Of a stretch of DNA of 64,000 nt, positions 10,361 to 20,862 are shown piece after piece. Made by a program: the position numbers and the translations under genes. This DNA is from Molanna angustata (taxonomy: Eukaryota > Arthropoda > Insecta > Trichoptera > Molannidae): contig OY754969.1 of the NCBI GenBank assembly GCA_963576475.1, positions 26,178,958 to 26,242,957 on the forward strand, read 5' to 3'. The notes beneath the pieces are model-generated. The model did no database searches and had not been told where the DNA came from. It saw only the letters and a program-made list of their open reading frames with translations. Within the stretch, counting starts at the first letter, position 1. Each line of letters begins with the position of its first letter.

Positions 10361-11708
10361 CCCCACCACCACCCGTTCTGCTTATGGGGACTAATAACGG
10401 CCCCTTGCAAAACTCTGAAAGATCACATAAAGAACATACGAAAAGTCCAGAGAACTCTAAAACCTTGCAGACACTGCACTTAATGTGCGAAAGAGAGCTA
10501 ATCATGTTGAAACAACTGGCTCACTGCTCAGTGATAGTGAAGATAATAGTGCACCGAATTTAAGACAGAAAGTCTTGAAAGCCCTAAAGTTGCTATTCGT
10601 GGCTACAAGGTCCGCATGTCCAATGGGTCCAAAGAAATTCCCTAGGACATCGTCGTATAGTTCTCGTCGGAAAGTTGACATGGAGAAGTGAGTGCATTCC
10701 CATAGGATATGCTCAGAAGTCTGTTCAGGGCTATCACAAAGCTGACATGAGGACGAATCGGATAAGTGAAAACGAAAGAGATAACTTTTGAAACTGCCGT
10801 GTCCAGTAAGGAATTGCGTGGTCCAATAATCGGGAACAATCCACGAGGAAAAAATTCGAGTCCTCACATCAGGAAGAAATAAAAATGTCAGTCTGCCCAC
10901 GGAAGAAGAAGACCAGCGACGTTGCCAAGCATCTAAAAGAGAAATCCGGGCCACGTTCTCAATCTCTCCACGAACTGTGGGTAAATTTATAGGTGAGAGA
11001 GAAACACCACCCAAAATTGAGATTCGGCCTCTATACAGGTTGTGAATTGAAGCTCGTCGCTGTGTTTCCAGATCAAGGGGAGCCATACCTGTGAGAATAG
11101 AAAGTGTGTCGGTAGCGCAGGTTCTGTAAGCCTTTGCTAAAGCTATTAGAGCGAAGCGCTGTCCAGAAAGCAGCAGACGTCTAATGTATTGGGTTTCACA
11201 ACGATGAACCCAACAAGGAGCGGCATAACACATAATACTCAGAAAGGTAGCGTTGTAAAACAGTCTTGCTACTGGAAATTTAAGGCCCCAACTAGCTCGA
11301 GCAAGACGTGAAATCTTTTGGAAGGCTATTTTTGCACTATCGGATACAGCACGAACATGGTATTGGAAAGTTAGGCCTGTATCTAGTGTAACACCCAAAA
11401 CTTTGACCCTATCCTTAAATATTACACGCGTATTGATAAATTTGATGGAGGGAGGACTTTTCATTATGTCTTTTAACACTAACCCATATGTCTTCTTAGG
11501 TGCGAAATTGAGTCTATGACTGTTATACCCCAATCTGCAACAGAAGAAAGTAACTGAGTAGCTGCGCGCTCAATAAGTGTTCGGGTGTTATCTTGAATAA
11601 GGATTGTAGCATCATCGGCATATGCCAAAATACTGCAGCCCGTAGGCGTTGAAAGTGATAGAAGGTCGTTGAACAAGATGTTCCATAACAGTGGACCCAG
11701 AACAGTTT
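10361..11708 (-). pseudogene. R1-like non-LTR retrotransposon, 5'-truncated and frameshifted
   Basis: On the minus strand the copy begins inside the RT domain (VLGPLLWNILFNDLL, then LAYADDATIL with the catalytic YADD). It changes frame near 11,530 and continues for ~340 codons as the RT thumb and C-terminal region. The end carries a CCHC knuckle (CQLCDSPEQTSEHILWEC), typical of the R1 clade and relatives. The stop is near 10,502, followed by ~140 bp of 3' UTR. An 8-bp direct repeat GTATGTAC flanks it (10,353-10,360 and 11,709-11,716), marking the insertion. The N-terminal half, endonuclease and ORF1 are missing. The long C-terminal frame suggests a fairly young copy. The exact clade within the R1/I group is inferred. 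Confidence 0.85.
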
Positions 11709-11748
11709 GTATGTACATATGAAACCATATATGCATGTGTTGAATGCG

Positions 11749-12225
11749 CTTCTAAACCGTTCATCCGATTGCTATGAAACTTTGGTGAATTGTCGAGAGT
11801 ATACCAGGGATGGTTTCTGGATCAAAAAAATGTTTCTTCTTCTTCTTCATCGAATATTAAGTCATTTTACCTATGAAGGTGGACTATACTGGAAACCGTT
11901 CATCCGATTGCAATGAAACTTTGATGAATTATTGAGCGTATGCCCGGGATGGTTTCTAGATTAAAAAGAATTTCTTCTTCTTCTTCTTCATCGAATATTA
12001 AGTCATTTTACCTATGAAGGTGGACTATACTGGAAACCGTGCATCCGATTGCAGTGAAACTTTGGTGAATTGTCCTGCGTATGCCCGGGATGGTTTCTGG
12101 ATTAAAACATTTTTCTTCTTCTTCATCGGGTAATAGGTCATTTTACCTATGAAGGTGGACAATCCTGGGAGAAGGTTCAATTTTCCTTCCATCTCTTTGC
12201 AGGTTTCTGGATTTAATCTTTTATC
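11749..12225. repeat. ~140-bp tandem repeat, three copies plus a partial
   Basis: Units start at the word ACCGTTCATCCGATTGC near 11,756, 11,895 and 12,036 (spacing 139 and 141). Each runs through GGGATGGTTTCTGGAT, a CTTCTTCTTCTT tract and ATTTTACCTATGAAGGTGGA. A partial fourth unit ends near 12,220. The window's first 100 bp is a related copy. The ATCCGATTGCTATGAAACTT word is common in insect Helitron-like repeats. Confidence 0.85.
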
Positions 12226-12260
12226 TTCTTCTTATTCTTCTTCGTTATATTTTCTTAACT

Positions 12261-12688
12261 TACTGAAGGGACGGGAGGTATTGAAGGGAAGGGACGGGAG
12301 ATACTGAAGGGACGGGAGGTACTGAAGGGACGGGAGGCACTGAAGGGACGGGTGGCACTAAAGGGACGGGAGGCACTGAAGGGACGGGAGGCACTGAAGG
12401 GACGGGAGGCACTGAAGGGACGGGAGGCACTGAAGGGACGGGAGGTACTGAAGGGACGGGAGGTACTGAAGGGACGGGAGGTACTGAAGGGACGGGAGGT
12501 ACTGAAGGGACGGGAGGTACTGAAGGGACGGGAGGTACTGAAGGGATGGGAGGTACTGAAGGGACGGGAGGTACTGAAGGGACGAGTGGTACTGAAGGGT
12601 CTGAAGGGACGGGAGGCACTGAAGGGATGGGTGGTACTGAAGGGACGGGAGGTACTGAAGGGACGGGTGGTACTGAAGGGTCTGAAGC
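12261..12688. repeat. 18-bp G-rich minisatellite, ~23 copies
   Basis: Unit CTGAAGGGACGGGAGGTA, with regional variants (GGCACT versus GGTACT, occasional ACGAGT and TCTGAAGGG). The G-run strand is plus. As 18 is divisible by three, all frames stay open and give periodic peptides such as PPVPSV on the minus strand. I consider them non-coding. Confidence 0.95.
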
Positions 12689-13044
12689 AAATACAAGCAA
12701 TACGAATTTTGCGTGGGGTTCAATATCTATATTAAATTATAAATTTCATAGGTATTGCAGAGAATTAAAGCAAATAACACGCAATAATGAAATATTTGTA
12801 AGCATACGCTTGCAGGTGCCGTAATAGAACAAAATTCAAAAAAATATAGGTGTACGCAATGGCTTTGACAAAAAAACCTCATTAAAATTCAAAATTTAAT
12901 AGTATTAATTCCAAATATTCTTTTTAAGGGGGGGACTGCTGCCAACGTACCTATTTTTCAATTTGATATACCATCATTATTTCTTATCAAATCGTTTTGA
13001 AAAAAATAATTTAAATAATTTGGATGAAATAAATGATGGATGAA

Positions 13045-13523
13045 ATAAACAAAAATATACCTTAACTTTTTGATAATGTTCTGTATAAATTCTTGTAGAA
13101 AAATAATGGCATACCCCGATTTCCAACGTTTATCATATATTTTTAATAAACTATAAGGCGTATAGTAATATATTTTTTTTTAAATTAAAGAAGACAAAAA
13201 TATCTAGAAAAATATGATGTGACGTTGCATTAATGCTTCAGGTTTAGTAAATAAACCTAAAAAACATTTATTTTCCATTCAGCGCCATTGCGTAATAAAA
13301 GTTTTTTTGGTTTATTTACTTAACCTGATGCGTTAATGCAACGTCATATCATATTTTTCCAGGTATTTTGTTCTTCTTTAATTTATAAAAAAAAATATTG
13401 CTCTATACCTTATATTTTTTTAGATAATTAAGATTAATATCTAAAATCGGGGTATGCTTCTTATTTTCCTACAAGAATATATACAGAACATAATCAAAAA
13501 GTTAAGGTATATTTCTCTTTATT
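13045..13523. mobile_element. Hairpin MITE with ~220-bp arms
   Basis: Left arm 13,045-13,265 and right arm 13,301-13,523 are inverted copies (AAAAAGTTAAGGTATAT, ATCGGGGTATGC, ACGTTGCATTAATGC/GCGTTAATGCAACGT, TAAATAAACCTAAAAAAC), with a 35-bp loop containing CAGCGCCATTGCG. The arms differ at scattered sites, so the palindrome is ageing. It abuts the 5' edge of the LINE fragment. Confidence 0.85.
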
Positions 13524-13537
13524 AATATCCAAACTAA

Positions 13538-14101
13538 CTATTATATCTTGGAATTATAATAGATAACAATATTAAATGGAAATCTCAAATAAATTCAACC
13601 GTAGTTAGAATGAGAAAGTTGATTTACATTTTCTATAGACTACGGAACACTGTATCACTGAACTCGCTAAAAAACATTTACTTTGCACTAGCTCACACGG
13701 TATTACAATACGGTATTATTGGATGGGGAGGTTCGTATAAGTCATCATTATTGCCACTTGAAACAATACAGAGAATTTTAATAAAAATTATACTAAAAAA
13801 ACCGTATGACTTCCCAACTAATAATGTGTTCAAACTTTTTCCAGTCCCGCCACTCTCAAAAATATACAACAAAATCGCATTGCTACAAATACATAAAGAA
13901 ATCAGCAACAATATACACACAGACACAAATATTAGTACTAGAAATAGCACCATAGGAGGTCTCACGACACCTTTATTTCGAACTACTACAGCACAGCATC
14001 ATTATATATATAAAGGCATTAAATTATTTAACAACCTACCAATAAATATTAGAACAGAAACAAATTACAAATTATTTAAGGATAAACTCAAGACACTTTG
14101 A
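13538..14101 (+). pseudogene. LINE reverse-transcriptase C-terminal fragment
   Basis: The frame is open from 13,538 (YLGIIIDNNIKWKSQI, the post-palm motif seen in Jockey/CR1-like RTs) through VLQYGIIGWGG and a C-terminal region to a TGA at 14,099-14,101, about 187 codons. The internal ATG at 13,610 is not the real start. RT catalytic motifs lie upstream in a full element and are missing here. A related remnant is at 29,899-30,085. It is embedded in the TTAA element. Confidence 0.8.
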
Positions 14102-14440
14102 AACACTCTCCCTCATATTCCATTCTATAAAATTGCTATTTTTGTGGTTAATTTTTATTTTTCTATGTACCTGTTGTAATTTTAATGTTGGTGTTTTTTT
14201 GATTTTGGATGTATTTTCTTTTTTTTTTTTTTTGTTCTTTATATATTTTGTTCTGAAATTGTGTCCTTTTTTATATATAATTGTTAATTGATTTGTTTTA
14301 TATATTTTATAAGATTTAATAATGAAGTATTCATATAATGTAAGCAAACTAGGTTATTTTTTTCAAAATGATTCGTTTAGTAATAATGATGGTATATCAA
14401 ATTGAAAAAATAGGTACGTTGGCAGCAGTCACCCTCTTAA

Positions 14441-14824
14441 TGAATTACGGTTGAATTTTGACCACTGGGCGATCACTAGTCTTACTTAAATACATAATAC
14501 GTTCCCATTTGATACTCTCTCGATAGAAGTACATAATAACTCGTTTACTTAATTTGTTAATTTTCAATATTAATTGTTTTAATTGATTATATTGTTTAAG
14601 ATATTTAGAATACTGAAGAAAATATATTTTTTTATTTTAAATAAATTGTTATTTAAAATTATTATTGAAGAGATCAATGAAGGAAGCGCATGCAGGTTTA
14701 CTAGCAGATGAGCATAGATGAGACGATGTATGAATGTAAAACACTTATGCGAGGATTGAATGTTTGAGTTTTCGTTTCGAATCTATATAGTGAACGTCAT
14801 ACATTGTGTTTTGTGTTCTTCGTG
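14441..14824. other. No recognisable feature
   Basis: AT-rich sequence. No repeat partner or gene was noticed. Confidence 0.4.
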
Positions 14825-14830
14825 CACACA

Positions 14831-14995
14831 ATCCTAGGATTGGTTTGCACCAAGAACTCCATGTCATCACATATCTCTGTTGTTCGCCAGCTTCTTCATC
14901 TCTTGGTAGCTTCTACAGCGCACATTAGTGATCACCTGGTCCATATGTGTAACTGTCTCTAGGGCGACCTTTGTCCGTCATTTCTTCGGCGACAG
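14831..14995 (-). pseudogene. RTE-like LINE C-terminal remnant
   Basis: The minus strand reads VITNVRCRSYQEMKKLANNR followed by D, M, two stops and HGVLGANQS. This matches the usual C-terminal pattern of insect RTE-type pol proteins (a GRP...W segment, then an ...ENR.xWR... segment). The first stop probably replaces a Trp codon by point mutation. Too short and broken to function. Confidence 0.5.
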
Positions 14996-15184
14996 TAACA
15001 AACAAACAAACCCGGATGTCTGATGTTATGATGTATACATTTAGTTCTCCGTTTGTCTATGTTTTAGGTGTATTTTTTCTTTTGTATTTTTTTTCTTATT
15101 ATTTTTAAAGCATGCAGCAGGCACTCTTATACGTATATCATGAATATCATGAATTGTATATCGATTTGTCTTGTGTCTCATAAA

Positions 15185-15250
15185 AGAAAATAAAAATTGT
15201 GAAATCATGACTCTCCCCTATTCCATAGTGTGGAGAGTAAAAAAATCGTT
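15185..15250. repeat. Right terminus of the ACTCTCC element family
   Basis: GTGAAATCATGACTCTCCCC, then TATTCCATAGTGTGGAGAGT, equals the right ends at 39,807-39,844 and (reversed) 53,744-53,800. ACTCTCC and GGAGAGT can pair as a small hairpin. The left end is not evident, so it is probably a truncated copy. Confidence 0.65.
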
Positions 15251-15254
15251 TAGT

Positions 15255-15875
15255 TCTACCTACCAATCCGTGAGATAAATGACATCATATTTAATTGTAA
15301 ATGTAGGTTTTAGGTACGTAAAAAATAAAAAACAGTGTATTTTCAAATCTTGCTCATAAAAATAGTCATACTCTATCATAATTTGTTTGTAACGTGTGTG
15401 TAATCATGAATAAATTCGAACAAGTCGTATGTTTTTGACATGTGAATTTTCTAGTAAGAAAAATCCATAAATTGAGCGAGCGTCATACCGAGCTATGTAT
15501 GTGCGAATCACAGTTGACTGCGAATATTGCAACAACTACATAAGTAGTATACGATATTATTTCTGATCCGCGAATGTCGCCGAATGAGATCTGTCGCAGA
15601 CCGATTATAAGATTCAGAGGATCATAATGCGTCCAGGCGTTTCACGAAACAGATAGGACATATAACGTGTTATAATGGCGTTTCGAGCGACCATATCGCT
15701 CATACCACAACTGACAGCGTATTTTTTATGTTTATTGAAAGACTATACAGCATAATGTCCTTTAAACCACTATATACTTCCTTGCCTCCATAATAAATCT
15801 ACTGTTCAGAATTGATTTGAGTTACTTGCGTTCATTGGATCGATCGGTTGGAGGATATAATAAACCTGCCTTTGT
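15255..15875. other. No recognisable feature
   Basis: Mixed AT-rich sequence with moderately GC-richer stretches near 15,560-15,720. No gene was identified. Confidence 0.4.
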
Positions 15876-15879
15876 GCAC

Positions 15880-15955
15880 TTCATCGTCATAATATCAGCC
15901 CTCTTTTGTCTAGCAATGAATAAAGGCCTCCCCCCTGAGATCTCCACAAAAATAA
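15880..15955 (-). repeat. LINE 3' end remnant
   Basis: CATCGTCATAATATCAGCCC, followed shortly by AAAGGCCTCCCCCC, is a decayed form of the 3' terminus (GGCCT..ATCCAGCAGTGG on the coding strand) common to insect RTE-like LINEs. Compare 46,390-46,420. Confidence 0.5.
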
Positions 15956-16353
15956 TGACGTTTAAATTGTCTATTTGCAAATGTGTATAGAACTTTATAA
16001 CACCGAATAATTATATACTTTTTCAAACAAAGTAAACTAAATACAATCAACCCACAAAATTACGAAATGGTAAAAAATGACCTTTATAATTTATCAGTTT
16101 TTTTTCTCTAAAAAAAGACAAATGTTTTACAAATGTTGTAAGAACTGATTCTGTTCATGTCATAATTAAGTATCCATTTTGTCAGTGCCAACATATTCTA
16201 AATTGTCTATGTTGCATAATTTAATTATACTATTGTTGACTATTTATTGTTGCAATTATTTTTGTATTGTTTATGTGGATTTAAATAAATAAATATGAAT
16301 ATTGTTTACATATAGGTATGTATATTGTTTACATTATGTATACCATCTGATTT

Positions 16354-16477
16354 AAATTGAAAGCGCTGTTCGTTATCACCAGGCGCTATTTTTTTTGTAC
16401 AGGATTTGACGTTTGTCGTAGATTATTTTCTACAACAAATAATATCGCTCAGCGATAACAAACAGCGTTTTCAATTT
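16354..16477. repeat. Small hairpin MITE-like inverted repeat
   Basis: AAATTGAAAGCGCTGTTCGT plus TATC at 16,354-16,377 mirrors GATAACAAACAGCG plus TTTTCAATTT at 16,454-16,477, with a ~75-bp spacer. Confidence 0.65.
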
Positions 16478-16479
16478 GA

Positions 16480-17240
16480 CTCAGGGGCCTGGTGTGTTTA
16501 CAACCAAAACAATATTGCATTATTTATTATTAAATTATAGAATAAATATTTAAACATCTTCGTTTATTTATATGGATACCCTACTCCAACGTTTCGGTTC
16601 AGCGAGCTTTGGCAAATCCGCAAGCTTTCAACAAAATGTCAGATAACGATAATATCATGAAATGTCTAGACATATCACGATCAGCCGAATGATACGGTCG
16701 GCTTGCAACATATCCATTTCATTGAGATTTTCTCATATTATATCCAGTCTCATAGATAGACGGTTATTTGACAGTCCCAATAAATACTACATAATAATAT
16801 CGACGTGGAAATATTTCGCGCAAACGTTTTTACGAATACAGCGACATTATTTGTATGTGTACGATCAGGATCAGACCTACAGTATTCGGCTCCTGGCGCA
16901 CTCCTTTTTATAATGGCCTACCCTTGTACCCTTGAAAATTGGCCATAAAATTTTTGTTATTATTATGACAATTTTCTAAAAAAAACTAATTAGTATCTCA
17001 ATAGAGACGAAGTTGTAATATTAAGAGAGAACCGGGAAATCAAGGCACCTACAGGGCTTTCGTCCCGTCATCGGCTGGTTTATGTGATCACTTAATGCAC
17101 TTGCGCAACGTTCACAAATTATGTCTTTTTTATTGAGTTCCCTATCAATACAATTGGTTGTCTTGTCCAATTAATATGTCTCGCTGATGTTTTGAAAATT
17201 TGTTTCACATTTCACGAATATTAATGAAAATATTTTATAT
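16480..17240. other. No recognisable feature
   Basis: The frame at 16,662-16,913 has no recognisable domain and no splice context. Otherwise AT-rich and featureless to the left edge of the LTR element. Confidence 0.4.
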
Positions 17241-17243
17241 CCA

Positions 17244-18156
17244 TGTAAAGTTTAATTATTGTATTTTGATATTTTTATATTAAGTACCTAATCACATAAT
17301 TCATAGTTCATTTTTCAACATTTCATCATTCCATATTTAAATACCTATCTTTTGTTTTATATAATATTTTGACATAAAGATTGTAAAGATTAGATTCACG
17401 CCGGTGGCACTCTATTTGTAGCACTGGTTTTACTTTACGCTCACATCTCCAAAGGTGGCGCTATTTTTTTATTTTTTTATGTTGGTATTTTTGAAAATGC
17501 AATGTAAAATTTTCACACCTTCAGCATACTTCAGTTGTGTTTTGTTGTTAGTTGTGACGCGAAACATTTTGATCCTTTAAAATCTTGAAGTAAAACAAAT
17601 AATAAATATAACACGTGTGATTTTGTAAAATTATTGTTGTTTTCGGTGTTAATCTACATACATACCATCACGCCATGTGATGGTGATGGTGTTAATCTAT
17701 TGCCAACTTTTTGTATTTTTCGATATTCTTCGCAAGATGGCTGACAAGTTTTGTTGTGTTTTGAATAAATTGTCAAGTGAAATACGGCGAAGTGAAATAA
17801 AATAAAATCTTTCATATGTGTTTTTTTTTAATAAATAATGATTGAAAAATGGTATTTTTTTATTTAAATTATCCTTGAATCCATTCCTCAAAGCTGGAAA
17901 CATTTTAAAATGGAAATTTAAATTTGCCGTGGACCGGTCGCGTATTCATTGCCCCTATAGCGGAGATGCGCGAAACCTTATGGATTATCCGGTTACAGCT
18001 TCAATGTATTGAGTGACACATCTGAAGTATACTGAAAGTTTACTTCTATATTATCTGTGATTAGATTGTGAAAATAAAAACGTAAAATGTCGTTTCTCGA
18101 CATATAGAGCAACGAAAACGTATTTTTATTTTCAATTGACATTAATTGTCATTATA
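17244..18156 (+). repeat. 5' LTR with a 662-bp insertion
   Basis: 17,244-17,396 and 18,059-18,156 correspond to the contiguous 3' LTR. They are separated by 17,397-18,058, and the 9-bp GATTAGATT is duplicated at 17,388-17,396 and 18,059-18,067. The insert has no obvious TIR and contains CATACATACCATCACGCCAT, a LINE-tail-like word. Alternatively the 3' LTR lost this segment between short direct repeats. Confidence 0.75.
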
Positions 18157-18186
18157 AAACGACATTTTTGTTAACTATAAAGTGAA

Positions 18187-19544
18187 ATGGAAAAATTAAA
18201 ATTTAAATTCGTCGTATTGGGATCAGCGGACGAAAAAAAAACAATATATGCATAACTTCAATAGAGACTCAAGAAGGATGTGTTTTCGAGGTCCCTAATG
18301 AGTCAAAGCATATAAGTAAACACACGGATATATTTTCCTGTGATGTGTTTAGAAAAGTAAAAAAATCACTTAAAAAAATAAACCAAACAAGATCAATATG
18401 GATTACGTTAACTACAGATATTAGGAAAACATATCTAGATGAATGTGAAAACGTACAGTTTGGTGATCAATTTCTAGAGGAAATTACAGCGGTGCAAATA
18501 CATTCGCAAATGAACTCTAGAAGCGATGTACAAGGAAAAAAAAATATAGGAAAAACTGCGGAAAGATTTTTTATGGAAAAATTCTCAAATAAAACATCAA
18601 ATGCTGACCAATGGATAAGAGAATTTGAAAGTGAATGTGAAAGATTTGAGATCCAACAGGATGAAGAAAAAATTGAGATTTTAAAATATCTATTAGAAAA
18701 ACAATGTCAAGATTGGTATAGCAGTATGTTAATAAAATTGACGGTGAATTCTGAATGGGTACTATGGAAAGACAACTTTTGTGAAACATATGGAAATGAA
18801 GGTTGGTCCCAAGTGAAATATGCTTTTACTTATAAATTTCAAGCAGGATCATTATTGGAATATGCCACAAAAAAGGAGAGACTATTACTAGAGATCAACA
18901 AGCATATTGACAACCAAACTATGATAAATCTTATTATAATGGGATTACCTGATTATATTATGGATAAAATTGATAAAGAAAGGGTAAAATCAACTGCGAG
19001 CCTCTACAATGAAATCGGAAAACATGAATATGTAGCGAACAAAAAGAATTTTAGCAAAAACATAATAAATACTTATGATTATGAAGGAAAGAATGATAAA
19101 ATAAAATCATGTAAAACTTGTGAAAATTTAAACAAAGGTATTCGGTTCCACCCAGTAGAAAAGTGTTGGTTTAAACAGATAGAAGAAAAATATCCTATAA
19201 ATAAGGAAGAAGATAAAAAAAAATCATGTTCAATAAATTTTAATGAACATGTAAAAAAAGAAGATTTCAAAATAAATATGAATAATTCAAATATTCAACA
19301 AAAATCAGAAATATACAAATTGATAGACACTTACAAATCAACCTTTGCAAAAGATAAGTACGACATTGGCACAGTTAGCCAATATGAAGCACGGATTGAT
19401 CTACTCATGGACAAATACTGCAGTAAAAGACCTTACAGATGTTCAATCGAAGACAAAAGGGAAATAGAAGAGCAAAGTTACTTGATACCTACAAAAAAAA
19501 AAAGAAAAAAAAAGTATCTACGTATAATTAGAAAATTTTGGTGA
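18187..19544 (+). pseudogene. gypsy-type Gag frame fused to the start of RT
   Basis: The likely start ATG at 18,187 opens a short frame that breaks at an A-run near 18,233-18,241. The following frame is open from about 18,250 to the TGA at 19,542-19,544 and covers most of the product. It carries a Gag capsid-like region (WIREFESECERFEI, then WYSSMLIK), a CCHC knuckle (CKTCENL...HPVEKC) and a lysine-rich stretch. The last part (about residues 330-380) resembles the segment just upstream of gypsy RT (DTYKSTFAKDKYDIGTV, SKRPYRCSIEDKREIEEQ). Protease and RT catalytic motifs are absent, so an internal deletion joined Gag to the RT edge. The end runs into an A-rich tract before the polypurine tract. 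It could still make a Gag-like protein only if the A-run frameshift is tolerated. Confidence 0.8.
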
Positions 19545-19566
19545 AAATTTTCTTTGAGAGGGGAGA

Positions 19567-19808
19567 TGTAAAGTTTAATTATTGTATTTTGATATTTTTA
19601 TATTAAGTACCTAATCACATAATTCATAGTTCATTTTTCAACATTTCATCATTCCATATTTAAATACCTATCTTTTGTTTTATATAATATTTTGACATAA
19701 AGATTGTAAAGATTAGATTGTGAAAATAAAAACGTAAAATGTCGTTTCTCGACATATAGAGCAACGAAAACGTATTTTTATTTTCAATTGACATTAATTG
19801 TCATTATA
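19567..19808 (+). repeat. 3' LTR
   Basis: 242-bp LTR beginning TGTAAAGTTTAATTATTG and ending near TTAATTGTCATTATA. It matches the two halves of the 5' LTR without interruption. The exact 3' boundary is uncertain by up to 5 bp because the flank repeats TTATA. Confidence 0.8.
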
Positions 19809-19812
19809 TCCA

Positions 19813-20697
19813 TTGAGGCTATTAAATATATGAATTAAATAATTAATTAATATTCATGTTTAAAATAAAGCTTCATCAATAATTTTTATACTTAAAATAA
19901 ATAAAAATATAGTGACCTTAAATGCGAGGCTCACATATAAAACGAATATTAATGTCATGATAATGTCATTATTAGTTTTTTTATGATTATTGATTTTTCC
20001 TACGTCATTAAAAAGTATTTGGGCTGTGGATGAAAATCATTTTTAAATATGCTTTTTTTGTAATTATTAAATTATTTCTTTACTAAACAAATATTTAGTA
20101 TTTTCAGCAATAAAAAATGTAAAATTAGCCTATTGTGCAGTAATTAAATTAAGTAAACTAGATACATTTTTTTCTTTATCATAGCTAATGTAATAATTTT
20201 AGAAATTATTATTTTTATTATTTCGAATTCTTTTGTCCCAGAATTCTTTGCGCCTGGCGCAACTGCATCGTTTAATCCCATGGTAGATTCAGCCCAGTGA
20301 ACGATTCAAGGATATTATTTATGATGGTTTCGAACACATTCCATGTTTGAAATATGAAAATTCAAATATGGAAGGCGTCAAAATTCGTAAAAGATGAACG
20401 ATCGGTAGGTAGGTACCAACATGCTCGACAAATTAGGACTTTATAATAGACACGTCTCGAATTATTATGAATAAGTTTTAAATGAATATTAATCATCGCT
20501 AGACCCAAAAAATGTTATTTTTTTCAAATCATGTCCAATCTATTCTATCAATTGAATGTTGCCATTCTCATTAATAAATTCCTCCGTATTTCTTTTATAG
20601 TAGATATAAATAGCGAGGTTTTCAAATAACTTACTGAATCTATACACTTTTATAAAAAAACTATATGTACATAATAACTAGAGACATCTCCGGTCAA
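19813..20697. other. No recognisable feature
   Basis: Very AT-rich. No gene or matched repeat was noticed. Confidence 0.4.
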
Positions 20698-20862
20698 ACG
20701 ATGTAATCAAAACTATCAATGTTTACCTAGTTTGACCATAATTATCCAATGATTATTATAGATTATCCAAAGATAGGTAATTATACCCATGATATGGGTT
20801 ATCATGAGGGTTTTGATTCCACCGTTTACCGGGACTTGCCCCCCCCCAGATCTCTAGTAATT
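20698..20862. repeat. Degenerate hairpin MITE copy
   Basis: ACCCATGATATGGGTTATCA plus TGAGGGTTTTGATT, then GACTTGCCCCC, matches the right arm of the hairpin MITEs at 49,789-49,969 and 58,639-58,828. The left arm is eroded. Confidence 0.65.

Larger units (their letters stand above)
12924..14440. mobile_element. TTAA-flanked TIR element, composite
   Basis: Inverted ends of ~85 bp run from GACTGCTGCCAACGTACC through ATTTTTCAATTTGATATACC and ATCATTATT on the left (12,934 onward), with the mirror on the right ending GGCAGCAGTC at 14,430. Including GRGGG, both tips abut TTAA (12,924-12,927 and 14,437-14,440), as for piggyBac-type target sites. Inside are a hairpin MITE (13,045-13,523) and a LINE fragment (13,538-14,101). 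No transposase is visible. Confidence 0.75.
17244..19808 (+). mobile_element. Ty3/gypsy-like LTR retrotransposon, internally deleted
   Basis: Two LTRs flank a Gag-type reading frame. The purine tract GAGAGGGGAGA directly precedes the TGTAAAG start of the 3' LTR, as expected for a polypurine tract. TCCA (ambiguously up to TTATATCCA) occurs immediately left of the 5' LTR and right of the 3' LTR and is the likely target-site duplication. The shared LTR sequence looks identical by eye, so the insertion is recent. Protease, most of RT, RNase H and integrase are missing, so the copy is non-autonomous. Confidence 0.85.

Noticed and set aside
10485..10691. 68-codon plus-strand frame
   Set aside because: Antisense shadow of the R1-like LINE C-terminus.
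12260..12824. Four overlapping long frames giving PPVPSV-, LQYLPS- or GTEGTG-type repeats
   Set aside because: All frames on both strands are open simultaneously, the expected artefact of an 18-bp minisatellite.
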